Positions 9,615-18,171 of a stretch of 64,000 bases of DNA are shown here, piece by piece. The stretch covers positions 64,001 to 128,000 of the forward strand of contig NZ_FWXS01000009.1 of assembly GCF_900176425.1 (NCBI RefSeq), given 5' to 3'. The DNA comes from Moheibacter sediminis. GTDB lineage: Bacteria > Bacteroidota > Bacteroidia > Flavobacteriales > Weeksellaceae. The position numbers and the translations under genes were made by a program. Below the pieces are notes generated by a model. That model did not search any database, was not told the origin of the DNA, and was given only the letters and a program-made list of their open reading frames with translations. How positions within the stretch are numbered: the stretch's first letter is position 1; every line of letters begins with the position of its first letter.

Positions 9615-10481
9615 TTATTTGCCAAATACTTCTGAAAATGAATAGGTAGAATCGAGCTGAATGCCTTTCTCTGTTTGCATCACGGTTGCTAATTCATGGT
9701 AAGGATCGTGTTCAAAAAAGAAGATGAATTCTTCTTCGACAGATTTTTGGAGGAAATCTCCTTTTTCCTGCACGGTCAAAAGCGGTCGGGTGTCGTAGCC
9801 CATTACATAAACTAGCGGAATGTGTCCGACAGTGGCGACAAGATCAGCGACAAAGACAATTTTTTTGTTTTTGTATTTGATAATTGGCAACATTTGTTTG
9901 TCGGTGTGCCCATCTACGAAAAGGATGTCGAATCCTAATGAAGAATCTGTCAATAAATTTCCTGAAGAAGGAAGGTCAATGAAATTTAATTGTCCGGAGG
10001 CATGAAGTGGTAAAATGTTTTCGGTGAGGAAGGATGCTTTTTCACGGGGATTGGGTTTTGTTGCCCAGTCCCAATGTTGGGCGTTGCTCCAGTATTTTGC
10101 GTTTTTGAAAGTGGGTTCATATCCGCTTCGGTCAGAATTCCACTGAACGGCTCCGCCACAATGATCGAAATGGAGATGCGTTAAAAATACATCGGTAATG
10201 TCATCTTTTGTGAAGCCGTATTGGGCAAGGGATGTGGTCAAATCATATTCGCTCCAAAGATCATAATAACCAAAGAATTTATCGGATTGTTTGTTGCCGA
10301 TGCCGCAATCGATGAGGATGAGTCTATTGCCATCTTCGATGAGCAAAGTGCGCATGGCGAGTTCGATTTTGTTTTGGTTGTCGGCGGGATTGGTTTTCTG
10401 CCAAATGGATTTGGGTACTACGCCGAACATGGCGCCACCGTCGAGCTTGAAGTTTCCGGTTTCTATGGGATATAGTTTCAT
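9615..10481 (-). CDS. MBL-fold metallo-hydrolase
   Basis: 288-residue metallo-beta-lactamase-fold hydrolase. The metal-binding motif THLHFDHCGG is near residues 105-114, with further histidine and aspartate ligands in FVDGHTDKQM and FVADLVATVGH. No signal peptide is seen, so it should be cytoplasmic. The size and motif resemble the lactonase/YflN-like branch, but the substrate cannot be predicted. The -7 promoter element ends 4 nt before the ATG, so the mRNA is probably leaderless. Confidence 0.85.
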   Translation of the reverse strand: MKLYPIETGNFKLDGGAMFGVVPKSIWQKTNPADNQNKIELAMRTLLIEDGNRLILIDCGIGNKQSDKFFGYYDLWSEYDLTTSLAQYGFTKDDITDVFLTHLHFDHCGGAVQWNSDRSGYEPTFKNAKYWSNAQHWDWATKPNPREKASFLTENILPLHASGQLNFIDLPSSGNLLTDSSLGFDILFVDGHTDKQMLPIIKYKNKKIVFVADLVATVGHIPLVYVMGYDTRPLLTVQEKGDFLQKSVEEEFIFFFEHDPYHELATVMQTEKGIQLDSTYSFSEVFGK

Positions 10482-10485
10482 AATC

Positions 10486-10493
10486 CAAAAATA
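10486..10493 (-). promoter_or_regulatory. -7 element abutting the MBL hydrolase start
   Basis: TATTTTTG on the minus strand, with only 4 nt (GATT) between its last G and the ATG. The expected transcription start would fall at or next to the start codon. It sits in the right arm of a short inverted repeat CCAAAAA/TTTTTGG. Confidence 0.55.
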
Positions 10494-10531
10494 CGTTTTT
10501 GGATTGTAGATTTTAAAATTTTTGCAGGTGA

Positions 10532-11011
10532 TTAGGAATTTTGCAAATGAATTTTATAAAGTTCAGCACAAGCCAATGCGTCACTGAGCGCATCGTGGTG
10601 ATTGAGCGGAATTTGATAGTGCTGACAAAGGAGATTCAGGCGTTGACGAAAAATCTTATAGGTACAATGTCCGTCAAATTCCGGCATCGGCAATCCGTAC
10701 CATTCCAAAGTTTGTTTCAGACATGGAAAGTCAAACCCGAAAGCGTTGTGCGCAACTACGTTTTGATGTTTAATGTAAGGTTCTATCTGATTCCAAACTT
10801 CTTCAAAATTGGGAGAATTGGCGGTATGTCGTGACGAAATTCCGTGAATTTCTGTGTTTTTGTACCAATAATAATTATCTGGCGGTTGTACCAAAATAGA
10901 GTGTTTGTCGGTAATGATTCCGTTTTCTACACGAACCAATCCTACTTGGCAAATGCTCCATCGGTAACCTTGTGCCGTTTCAAAATCTATGGCTGTGAAT
11001 GTGTCTTGCAT
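10532..11011 (-). CDS. DnaQ-like 3'-5' exonuclease
   Basis: Single-domain DEDDh exonuclease of 159 residues. ExoI motif DFETAQG is at about 9-15, ExoII motif HNAFGFDFPCL near 94-104, and the ExoIII His-Asp pair in HHDALSDALACAEL near 140-150. It is typical of the stand-alone exonucleases annotated as epsilon-like; without a polymerase partner it may act in repair or RNA trimming. It overlaps the upstream short gene by one base (TAATG) and so is probably translationally coupled to it. Confidence 0.88.
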   Translation of the reverse strand: MQDTFTAIDFETAQGYRWSICQVGLVRVENGIITDKHSILVQPPDNYYWYKNTEIHGISSRHTANSPNFEEVWNQIEPYIKHQNVVAHNAFGFDFPCLKQTLEWYGLPMPEFDGHCTYKIFRQRLNLLCQHYQIPLNHHDALSDALACAELYKIHLQNS

Positions 11012-11202
11012 TAGGATTGAAATTTCTTCAAGTTGTTCAATAGCGTTTCTATGTTTTCTTTTCCAGCGGGATTTTGACTATGAACGGTGAATTCAGACAA
11101 TCCATTTTTTAAAATAAATGCAACGAATTCTTCGTAATCATAGACTCTTTCAAATCCTTCAGGAGTCGGGCGGAGGTCGTAGAGGTAGAGATTGATTGTC
11201 AT
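11011..11202 (-). pseudogene. internally deleted receiver-like protein (cyclic-phosphate-processing receiver type)
   Basis: 63 codons. The first 34 residues (NLYLYDLRPTPEGFERVYDY and following) resemble the N-terminus, and the last 25 (FTVHSQNPAGKENIETLLNN) the C-terminus, of small proteins I know as cyclic-phosphate-processing receiver-domain proteins of about 100 residues. The expected middle, including the FISFDHDLG segment, is absent, and the two ends join in frame at GLSEF. The usual paired acid in LDDLRP reads YDLRP. It is probably an in-frame deletion derivative, perhaps kept because its stop codon overlaps the exonuclease start as TAATG. It could instead be a genuine mini-protein. Confidence 0.55.
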
Positions 11203-11272
11203 TTATTCTTTTTCTTTAAAACACCAAATTTAAATTAAGAATTTAGTTTGTCTTATAATTGACTAATTAAAT

Positions 11273-12178
11273 TTAAGATTGATATAAAATTACTGCCCTT
11301 TGAAACTTGTGTTTGATTTCATCTGCCAGATGTTTGGGCTCTAAAACTTGGACAAATTCGCCATAATAAAGAATTTCCATCAGAAAATCATATGTTGGAA
11401 TCAAACGGAGTTTGACCAAAGTTTCTTCAGGCGTTTCTTTGACGATTTGCTGCGATTCGTGCAGCGGCATCGTTTTGATGTAATTTCCCTGATGGCTTGT
11501 AAATTTCAGTAAAATGTCCTGAACCTCGCCTTCGTTTGGGCCGACAATTCCGAAACAATCTTTGAAATACTCTTTCAAATTAATTTTCTGTGGAAATTGA
11601 AATTTATTGGAAGAAATATTCAATGCCGACAAACGATCCAAACCAAACGTGCGGAATTCTTTGTGTTTCAGATCATACGCAAAAACATACCAGCGCTTGC
11701 GAAATTCCTTGAGCAGATACGGTTCGACAGATCGGATTTCCTCTTCTGTTTCCCAAAATTTCTGGTAACGGAACTGAATTTGAAATTTATTTTGAATCGC
11801 ATACAAAATGCCGCTCAAGTGCTCCGTTCCTTTGGGTTTGCGTGTGTCGAACTGGATATATGCAGAAAAAGATTGGTTCACATTCAATGCTTGAAAAACA
11901 TCCAATGCTTCAAACATCCGTTCGTTGTATTCGTCTTCTGAATCATTTTCGATGAAATATACCTTTTTTGAACGATTGTATTTTATTTCAATTCCATAAA
12001 AAGAAGCAATATCCAACAAATCGCGCTGAAAAGTTCTAAGTGACGTAACCAGATTATCGACATCCAGTAAATCCGTTTCAGACTGGAGTTTGTTTTGAAT
12101 TTCTCCAAAACTAGAAGCTTGACTGCGAAGTTTTTGGATGATGATTTTGTGTCGGAGCAGAGAATCTTGTTTTGACAT
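11273..12178 (-). CDS. WYL-domain transcriptional regulator
   Basis: 301-residue regulator with an N-terminal DNA-binding region (about 1-75), a WYL ligand-sensing domain centred on RKRWYVFAYD (about residues 165-175) and a C-terminal WCX-type region. WYL proteins often bind nucleic acids or nucleotides and control repair or defence genes. I prefer the ATG at 12178: the longer frame would begin with a TTG at 12196 that lies inside a TACATTTG promoter-like element (12194-12201). It is transcribed away from porQ. The nearby exonuclease and receiver-like gene are possible targets, by proximity only. Confidence 0.85.
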   Translation of the reverse strand: MSKQDSLLRHKIIIQKLRSQASSFGEIQNKLQSETDLLDVDNLVTSLRTFQRDLLDIASFYGIEIKYNRSKKVYFIENDSEDEYNERMFEALDVFQALNVNQSFSAYIQFDTRKPKGTEHLSGILYAIQNKFQIQFRYQKFWETEEEIRSVEPYLLKEFRKRWYVFAYDLKHKEFRTFGLDRLSALNISSNKFQFPQKINLKEYFKDCFGIVGPNEGEVQDILLKFTSHQGNYIKTMPLHESQQIVKETPEETLVKLRLIPTYDFLMEILYYGEFVQVLEPKHLADEIKHKFQRAVILYQS

Positions 12179-12290
12179 GGTGTAATGTTTTTTCAAATGT
12201 AATTCAATTCAAAGACAATGAATGTCGCGCTAAATTCCTTTTTTGATTTGCACAAGAAAAAATCAACAATTCCGTTACATACATAATTAT

Positions 12291-12298
12291 TACTTTTG
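12291..12298 (+). promoter_or_regulatory. -7 element abutting porQ
   Basis: TACTTTTG ends 4 nt before the porQ ATG, predicting a leaderless or nearly leaderless transcript. No -33 TTTG is evident. Confidence 0.5.
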
Positions 12299-12302
12299 CT
12301 GA

Positions 12303-13325
12303 ATGTTGAAACGGATTTTTGCTATTTTACTTTTTGTTGCCACGACTGCGAGTGCGCAGGATGGGACAAGGGTATATGAATTCGTGAACATTACCACTTC
12401 GGCAAGACAAGCTGCTTTGGGAGGAAATGCAAACTCTGCTTGGGATGCCGACCCCAATATGTCTTATTGGAATCCGGCGATGATGAATGAAAGACAACAT
12501 GGGCAGGTAGCATTTAATTACATCAATTATCTGGCTGATGTGAATTTCGGAACGTTATCAGCTGTTTATGCGCTCGATGAATATAATTTCGTTTCAGTGC
12601 ATGGTCAATATGTAGATTACGGAGATTTCCGAGGGTATGATGAAAATGACAATGCAACCGGAGATTTTTCTGCGAAAGATGCAGCATTGACCATCGGTTA
12701 TGCACACAATCTGAGTGATTTTTTCACGGTTGGAGCGAATTTAAAATACATCAATTCACGCATAGAAAGTTATTCATCTTCGGCAATTGCAGCGGATTTT
12801 GGGGCGGTTTTTCATGACATAGATTACAATACAAATGTTTCACTTGCTATCAGAAATGTAGGAGCGCAATTGCAGACTTATTCTGGCAAAAAAGAAAAAA
12901 TGCCAGTTCAGATCAATTTAGGGATTTCTCATCGTTTGGAGCATGTTCCGATTGAACTGAGCATGACTTTGCATGATTTGCAGAAGTTTGATATTTCGAT
13001 GCCTTATGACAAAAATGGACAGGAAGTTGGCAACATGAGGAAAATAATCGACCACGTTTCTGTCGGGGCAGAATTGTTTCCGGACAGAGGTTTCAATATC
13101 AGGTTAGGGTATAATTTCAAACGCGGAAATGAACTTCGATTGGAAGACGCAAGGACTTTTGCGGGATTGACTTATGGATTTGGAATTAGAGTCAATGCCT
13201 TCCGCTTTGAGTTTGGTCATGCGAATTATTACAAAGGCTCTAACACCAATCATTTTGGGTTGATTGTCAATTTGGACAGATTGGTTCAGGGAAATAATTA
13301 CTGGAGAAGCAATCCTTATTATTAA
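12303..13325 (+). CDS. porQ: type IX secretion system protein PorQ
   Basis: 340-residue outer-membrane beta-barrel protein with signal peptide MLKRIFAILLFVATTASAQ. The mature start DGTRVYEFVNITTSARQAAL, and the PorV/PorQ-like motif in which a conserved Gly-Gly precedes WNPAMM, identify PorQ. In Porphyromonas PorQ is part of the T9SS attachment/export complex. The next gene, cmk, is also its neighbour in other Bacteroidetes. Here a 275-bp spacer with a dispersed repeat separates them, and cmk has its own -7 element. Confidence 0.92.
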   Translation: MLKRIFAILLFVATTASAQDGTRVYEFVNITTSARQAALGGNANSAWDADPNMSYWNPAMMNERQHGQVAFNYINYLADVNFGTLSAVYALDEYNFVSVHGQYVDYGDFRGYDENDNATGDFSAKDAALTIGYAHNLSDFFTVGANLKYINSRIESYSSSAIAADFGAVFHDIDYNTNVSLAIRNVGAQLQTYSGKKEKMPVQINLGISHRLEHVPIELSMTLHDLQKFDISMPYDKNGQEVGNMRKIIDHVSVGAELFPDRGFNIRLGYNFKRGNELRLEDARTFAGLTYGFGIRVNAFRFEFGHANYYKGSNTNHFGLIVNLDRLVQGNNYWRSNPYY

Positions 13326-13462
13326 ATCTAGAAATTAGTTTTGTGAGATTCGAAATTCACTTATTTTTCAGATGATGGCCTTGCTTCAGATTTGATATTA
13401 AGAGGAGAAACCAAGGGGTTCTGCATCAATTTTTGTGAAAATCATTTTGGGATAACAAACTT

Positions 13463-13536
13463 GCGTCAGGGATAGTAACGGAAACCCCACAGTGAGGTAC
13501 GAGCGAGGAGTTGAAGTGGATAGCCCGCCCGGACGC
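13463..13536 (+). repeat. dispersed intergenic repeat, copy 1
   Basis: A GC-richer block of about 74 bp in an otherwise AT-rich spacer. It contains GGATAGTA, AAACCCCACAG, ACGAGCGAGGAGTTG and GGATAGCCCG. The reverse complement of 38824-38899 carries the same words in the same order with about ten to twelve mismatches. It begins GCGTC and ends GACGC, so the ends can pair. It resembles a family of short intergenic repeats I associate with Flavobacteriia genomes. Confidence 0.75.
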
Positions 13537-13588
13537 TCAAGTTTAAAAATTTTTAATATTACTTCTCTAATTTCTAACTTCTAATTTC

Positions 13589-13596
13589 TAAATTTG
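13589..13596 (+). promoter_or_regulatory. -7 element abutting cmk
   Basis: TAAATTTG, followed by 4 nt (TCAG) and the cmk ATG. It implies that cmk has its own promoter despite following porQ. Confidence 0.55.
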
Positions 13597-13600
13597 TCAG

Positions 13601-14287
13601 ATGGGTGATTTAGTAATAGCAATCGACGGATTTTCATCAACAGGAAAAAGTACACTGGCGAAGTTGCTTGCCAAAGAACTCGGATATATACACATTGACA
13701 GCGGTGCAATGTACCGTGCAATTACGCTTTATGCTATCGAAAACGGAATGTTTTATGACGGAAAAGTGCTAGAGATGGAGTTGGTTCCTCAATTGCAATT
13801 CATAGATATTCACTTTGAGCTGAATCACCAAAATGGTAAAAATGAAATTTACCTGAATGGAGAAAATGTGGAAGCTAAAATCCGTGAAATGGAAGTTTCG
13901 TCGAAGGTGAGCTTGATTGCGAAAATTCCTGAAGTACGGATTTTGGCGGTTGATTTGCAGCGAAAATTGGGCGAACACAAAAGAATCGTGATGGACGGAC
14001 GCGACATCGGAACTACAGTTTTCCCTGATGCAGATTTGAAAATTTATCTGAAAGCTTCTGCTGAAGAACGAGCAATGCGCCGATACGAAGAATTGCTCAA
14101 AACCGAACATCCGGCGACTTATGATGAGGTTTTCAAAAATATTTCTGAACGTGATTTGATGGATTCTACGCGTGAAATTTCTCCACTTAGAAAAGCCGAT
14201 GATGCCATAGTGGTAGAAAATGGTAATCTGACGCCGCAACAAACGATGGAAAAGGTTTTAGAAATCATTAAGGACTTCAACGATTAA
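13601..14287 (+). CDS. cmk: cytidylate kinase
   Basis: Phosphorylates CMP and dCMP with ATP in pyrimidine nucleotide salvage. The Walker A loop DGFSSTGKSTLAK is at residues 8-20, and the (d)CMP kinase signature DGRDIGTTVFPDADLKIYL near 133-151 includes the Asp-Arg pair that binds the nucleotide. The 228 residues match the standard bacterial enzyme. The ATG is fixed by the promoter element 4 nt upstream and by the family's usual N-terminus. Confidence 0.97.
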   Translation: MGDLVIAIDGFSSTGKSTLAKLLAKELGYIHIDSGAMYRAITLYAIENGMFYDGKVLEMELVPQLQFIDIHFELNHQNGKNEIYLNGENVEAKIREMEVSSKVSLIAKIPEVRILAVDLQRKLGEHKRIVMDGRDIGTTVFPDADLKIYLKASAEERAMRRYEELLKTEHPATYDEVFKNISERDLMDSTREISPLRKADDAIVVENGNLTPQQTMEKVLEIIKDFND

Positions 14288-14380
14288 TTTTAACGCCATT
14301 CAAAAACCCAAGTTCGCAGTTCGTGAAATGAGAGGTTAATCTTACAGATTTCTAAGGGAATTTTACAGGAAATTCATTTT

Positions 14381-15130
14381 ATGAAAGTTCTGTTTTATTT
14401 ATCTTTTATTGCTTCATTACTGTTTGTTTCTTGTTCGGGAGATGATGATTCGGTTTCTGATCCTGAAGCGCAAATTCCCGCGGAAGAAAAACTATTGGAA
14501 ACTGTAAAAATGGGCACCGAAGATATTATGCAATTCACTTACAACCCTGACAAAACTGTCAATGAGTTAACGATTCCAAATTTTGCGCTTCTCAATTTTG
14601 CTTATGAACAGGGAAATATAAAATCCATAACGGCAATCTCCGGAGGAACTGCATCCGAATACATTTTTGATTACGAGAATGGGAAAATTTCTTCGTTTTC
14701 GCTTGGTGATGAAGTGACGAATGTAACCTACAATGCAGCGGGAAATTACTATCTCTATCAAAACGAATATCAGGAAGAATTTACAATAGAACTATATGAC
14801 AACGGTGATATCAAAAAAAGAGTCGTTTATGACAATGTAAATGATGAAATTTTAAGCAGCCACTACTTCATTTATGACAATACTAAGATGGGAACGATGA
14901 GCAATTCCAACGCTGTCAATGTACATCTCAGCATGATCATGGGTTCATTTTGGGAGATATTGGGGATTCCAATTACTAAAAAACCTGTGAAAACTATATC
15001 TGTTACTCAAGGTAATATTGCTGCAGAAAATACTTTTGATAATCAAGGATTTGTAAAATCAACTTTTCTCAGTTTGGGTCAAGAAGACAGTTTAAATTTT
15101 GCATTTACTTATACCCAACTTGAAAATTAA
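14381..15130 (+). CDS. putative lipoprotein, tandem family copy 1
   Basis: 249-residue exported lipoprotein with signal and lipobox (SLLFVSC, then Ser-Gly-Asp-Asp-Asp). It is the first of three adjacent paralogs. All three have a cysteine followed by an acidic linker, a Pro-rich segment, YD/YEN-G-(K/R)-ISSF-type beta repeats in the middle, and an N-(S/T)-N segment near residue 180 (GTMSNSNAV here). The repeated Y-x-N-G-x-I pattern recalls RHS/YD-type beta structure, but I do not recognise a named family. Copies 1 and 3 share KKPVKTI. Confidence 0.8.
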   Translation: MKVLFYLSFIASLLFVSCSGDDDSVSDPEAQIPAEEKLLETVKMGTEDIMQFTYNPDKTVNELTIPNFALLNFAYEQGNIKSITAISGGTASEYIFDYENGKISSFSLGDEVTNVTYNAAGNYYLYQNEYQEEFTIELYDNGDIKKRVVYDNVNDEILSSHYFIYDNTKMGTMSNSNAVNVHLSMIMGSFWEILGIPITKKPVKTISVTQGNIAAENTFDNQGFVKSTFLSLGQEDSLNFAFTYTQLEN

Positions 15131-15134
15131 TTTT

Positions 15135-15899
15135 ATGAAGAAAAGTATCTATTTAGCCGTTTTATTTTTATTTGGAATCATGTTGATCTCTTGTTCAGGA
15201 GACGATGACAGTAGATCTTCCGCGCCACCGATTCCAGTTGACCAAAGGTATTTAAGCAAAATCACCGATGAGCAAGGAGAATTGTTGGTTGTAATCAATT
15301 ATAATGAAAATAAAACCATTGCGAGAATGACGATTGGAGGTTTTATTTTTCGATATGAATATAATGAAATAGGTAAAGTCCAAAACATGCACTTGGGAAT
15401 ACCTGGTGAAGGTTCGGCATCCTTTTCCTATACTTACGACGGAAATGGGAAGATGAATTCCTACACAGGTTCGGATGGTGTTATGCGTCCCGTGGAGTAC
15501 AATGCGCAGGAGAATTATTACCATTTCGTGGAAGACGAATATGATAGCTATACAATTTATCTAAACTCAAATCAAACGCTGAAAAAAGTTATCGAACACG
15601 AGCAGGGAGAAAATGACATTGCAATAAATCTTTTCTATGAAGATGGTAAATATGGACCGCTTCACAATACTAATGACATTAGTTTGTCCACGATAGTTGC
15701 ATCTCCGATTTATTATTATGCTTTTTTTTCATCTTTTAATCTTTGTAGTGTTCCGTTTCAAGAAGTATTTGGAGGCCAAGTTTATGTTTTGCAAGAAAAC
15801 GAATTTGACCAAGATAATTTTCTGAAAAATTCAATCGCAATTTCGCCTTTTTTGTCTAATGAACCGATAAAACTCATTTACGAATACATCCAACTTTAA
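15135..15899 (+). CDS. putative lipoprotein, tandem family copy 2
   Basis: 254-residue lipoprotein (lipobox LISC followed by SGDDDS), paralogous to its two neighbours. It keeps the YDGNGKMNSY repeat-like element and a divergent form of the shared N-(S/T)-N motif, GPLHNTNDI. The start at 15135 (MKKSIYLA) begins 4 nt after the stop of copy 1; a longer frame starting inside copy 1 is rejected because it would put 12 residues before the signal peptide. It is the most diverged copy in the C-terminal third. Confidence 0.8.
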   Translation: MKKSIYLAVLFLFGIMLISCSGDDDSRSSAPPIPVDQRYLSKITDEQGELLVVINYNENKTIARMTIGGFIFRYEYNEIGKVQNMHLGIPGEGSASFSYTYDGNGKMNSYTGSDGVMRPVEYNAQENYYHFVEDEYDSYTIYLNSNQTLKKVIEHEQGENDIAINLFYEDGKYGPLHNTNDISLSTIVASPIYYYAFFSSFNLCSVPFQEVFGGQVYVLQENEFDQDNFLKNSIAISPFLSNEPIKLIYEYIQL

Positions 15900-15910
15900 G
15901 TTCATTCAAA

Positions 15911-16648
15911 ATGAAAACAAAAATTTTAATTCTAAGTTTAATTTCCGTCTTCATCTTTTCGTGTAAAAGTGACGATGAAAATGCAGGAACACCCGAAATC
16001 CCCGAAAATCAAAAATATTTAAACGAAATCACAGGGCAAGATCTTTCAATCAAACTGACTTATACACCCGACAAAAAAGTGGAATCTGTCAATCTCGGCG
16101 GCATCATGTTATACTTGTTTGCCTATTCAGGAGATCAGATAGAAACCATGCAGTACATCAGCAACGACGGACCAGATCTTTTGTATAGATTTACTTACGA
16201 AAACAACCGAATTTCATCCTTTACCATCAATGATTACAACATACAGATGGAGTGGAATCAGGCCGATCGTTCTTATTTCTTCAAAAATGACAATCAAGAC
16301 GAAATAACCATAATCTTAAATGAAAATGAAGACCTCAATAAAGTTTATCATTATGTTCACGAAGACGATGAAACCAATATGATAAGTTATTTTTATGAAG
16401 ACTCAAGAAAGGGTGCCATGACCAATTCCAACCATGTTTCTACCTATATGACAATCGCCAGCTATTTTAGTATAAATTCTATTTATGCCGGAGTTTTATC
16501 TAAAAAACCAGTCAAAACAATTGCTTTTCATGGTTTGATTTTTTCGTTTGAAAACACATATGATTCGCAAGAATTCGTGTCAGAAAGCATTGTATCAACA
16601 GGGAATAGTTCAGGATCCCCAATTTTATATAATTACAAACAACTTTAA
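15911..16648 (+). CDS. putative lipoprotein, tandem family copy 3
   Basis: 245-residue lipoprotein (lipobox FIFSC followed by KSDDE). Shared features are YENNRISSFTI, GAMTNSNHV and KKPVKTI, the last two closely matching copy 1. The three genes form a compact operon (4 and 11 nt gaps) closed by the terminator at 16652-16694. The acidic residues right after the cysteine are compatible with the surface lipoprotein export signal known in Bacteroidetes, so the proteins may be exposed at the cell surface; this is inference. Confidence 0.8.
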   Translation: MKTKILILSLISVFIFSCKSDDENAGTPEIPENQKYLNEITGQDLSIKLTYTPDKKVESVNLGGIMLYLFAYSGDQIETMQYISNDGPDLLYRFTYENNRISSFTINDYNIQMEWNQADRSYFFKNDNQDEITIILNENEDLNKVYHYVHEDDETNMISYFYEDSRKGAMTNSNHVSTYMTIASYFSINSIYAGVLSKKPVKTIAFHGLIFSFENTYDSQEFVSESIVSTGNSSGSPILYNYKQL

Positions 16649-16651
16649 AAA

Positions 16652-16694
16652 TAAAACCCTAGAAAGCCATAATGCTCTCGAGGGTTTTGTTTTT
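16652..16694. terminator. bidirectional terminator between lipoprotein genes and amylase operon
   Basis: Arms AAAACCCT (16653-16660) and AGGGTTTT (16681-16688) enclose a shorter inner stem. T-rich tracts lie on both sides, so it can end both the plus-strand lipoprotein operon and the minus-strand glycoside hydrolase operon. Confidence 0.75.
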
Positions 16695-16709
16695 TATTAA
16701 ATTAAATTT

Positions 16710-18134
16710 CTACTGAATCAGAATCCAATATTCCCAGGGTTTCAACGAAATTTCTTGTTCTTTAGCCAAAGAAACTTTTCCGCCTTGCATATAATTTTCA
16801 AAACTGCCTTCCAACGGAAGTTTAAATTTCTTTTCCATTTTAGAAAAATTCCCTACGAAATAAACTTTTTTACCCTCTTTTTGACGTTTAAATGCCAAGA
16901 TATTTGTGTCATCTGAAGTTTGAATTCTTTCATAAGAAGCACTTTTCGGACCACCATTCAACGCAGGATTTTCATTCTTTAATTTCCCCAATTTCTCGTA
17001 AATAGGAAACATTTTTCCTTTGTTGTGCATTATGGTATCTTTCTCAAAGAACTTCAAACGCTTGTTCATGTCATATTCCTGACCATTGTAAATCAAAGGC
17101 ATTCCCGGCATCACATAAGTCAATGCAGCAAAGGTCTCCACCGCATCACCCATTCTTTCATATTCCGTTCCGTTCCAAGAATTTTCATCATGATTGGAAG
17201 TGAAATTCATAAAGAAATCTTCTTTCTGGTAAACCGAATCTTTCTTTTTCATGTATGCATCAAAATCTTTAACCGATTTTTTACCATTGGCAATTTCATT
17301 AAAAATATGATGAACTTCCCAACCGTAACCCATGTCGAACGCACTTTTTAATAAGAAATCTTTTTCCGATTCCGCCAGCATAAATACCGGTTTCACTTCC
17401 TTCAATTTCGGATAAACGTATTCCCAGAATTCAACCTTTACATTATCTGCCACATCGCATCTGAAACCGTCTATATTGGTTTCTTTCAGCCAAAAAAGCA
17501 TTTCATTTGCCATCGCATCAAACAATGCTTTTTCTTCGTAATTCAAATGGGCGACGTCTGTCCAGCCCCAGCTTTCTCCCGTCTCTGGATTCAGCGGGTC
17601 GGTCACTTCTCCTTTTGCATTTTTGTGGTAATATTCGGGATGTTCCGTAACCCATTTGTGGTCAAAACCGGTGTGGTTCGCTACCCAATCCATGATCACA
17701 TACATTCCGTTTTCATGTGCCGTTTCTACCAATTTTTTGAAATCATCAATTGTTCCATAATCCTGATGAACAGCGGTATAATCAGCGATTGAATAGTAAC
17801 TTCCCAAATGCTTTTTTCTCTCTTCCGGGTCGGTGATGTCCTCTACATTTCTGCCGTCCGTCGTTTTTCGGTTTTTCATCGAAATCGGCTGGATCGGCAT
17901 TACCCAAAGTACTTTTACACCCAGTTTTTTCAATTCAGGAATGTCTTTGGTCAACGCTTCGAAAGTTCCTTCGGGCGAATATTGACGGATATTTGCTTCA
18001 TAAATCACAGCGTTTTCCATTTCTTCCGGCGCATATTCTTTCATCGCCAATTGGTCAACTTCTACCGTTTTTTCTTTTTTACAAGCTGCTGTCAATAAAA
18101 CAAGACTGAACGTTGTTATGATTAATTTTTTCAT
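16710..18134 (-). CDS. GH13 alpha-amylase family lipoprotein
   Basis: 474-residue GH13 enzyme with signal peptide and lipobox LTAAC, so it is anchored in the periplasm or at the surface. The catalytic triad is visible: Asp in DGFRCDVAD near 225, Glu in MLAESEK near 255 and Asp in TSNHDENSW near 317. A C-terminal beta domain follows the barrel. It should cleave alpha-1,4-glucan or maltodextrin. It is the last gene of the minus-strand sugar operon, 37 nt after the preceding GH13 gene, with a small hairpin in that gap. Confidence 0.92.
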   Translation of the reverse strand: MKKLIITTFSLVLLTAACKKEKTVEVDQLAMKEYAPEEMENAVIYEANIRQYSPEGTFEALTKDIPELKKLGVKVLWVMPIQPISMKNRKTTDGRNVEDITDPEERKKHLGSYYSIADYTAVHQDYGTIDDFKKLVETAHENGMYVIMDWVANHTGFDHKWVTEHPEYYHKNAKGEVTDPLNPETGESWGWTDVAHLNYEEKALFDAMANEMLFWLKETNIDGFRCDVADNVKVEFWEYVYPKLKEVKPVFMLAESEKDFLLKSAFDMGYGWEVHHIFNEIANGKKSVKDFDAYMKKKDSVYQKEDFFMNFTSNHDENSWNGTEYERMGDAVETFAALTYVMPGMPLIYNGQEYDMNKRLKFFEKDTIMHNKGKMFPIYEKLGKLKNENPALNGGPKSASYERIQTSDDTNILAFKRQKEGKKVYFVGNFSKMEKKFKLPLEGSFENYMQGGKVSLAKEQEISLKPWEYWILIQ

Positions 18135-18149
18135 TTTCTTTTGTTAATG

Positions 18150-18167
18150 TCATTTCGTTCGAAATGA
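18150..18167. repeat. short palindromic hairpin between two GH13 genes
   Basis: TCATTTCG and CGAAATGA form an 8-bp stem with a 2-nt loop. The word GTCATTTCG..CGAAATGA recalls a palindromic intergenic repeat of Bacteroidetes and is partly shared with the 43507-43593 element. With no T tract on the minus strand it is unlikely to terminate transcription; it could protect or process the mRNA. Confidence 0.5.
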
Positions 18168-18171
18168 GAAG

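Noticed and set aside
12179-12196. Six-residue N-terminal extension of the WYL regulator
   Set aside because: It would begin with a TTG lying inside a TACATTTG promoter-like element.
13769-14242. 157-codon open frame antisense to cmk
   Set aside because: It lies wholly inside cmk on the other strand, has no recognisable domain, and its composition is that of a reversed coding strand.
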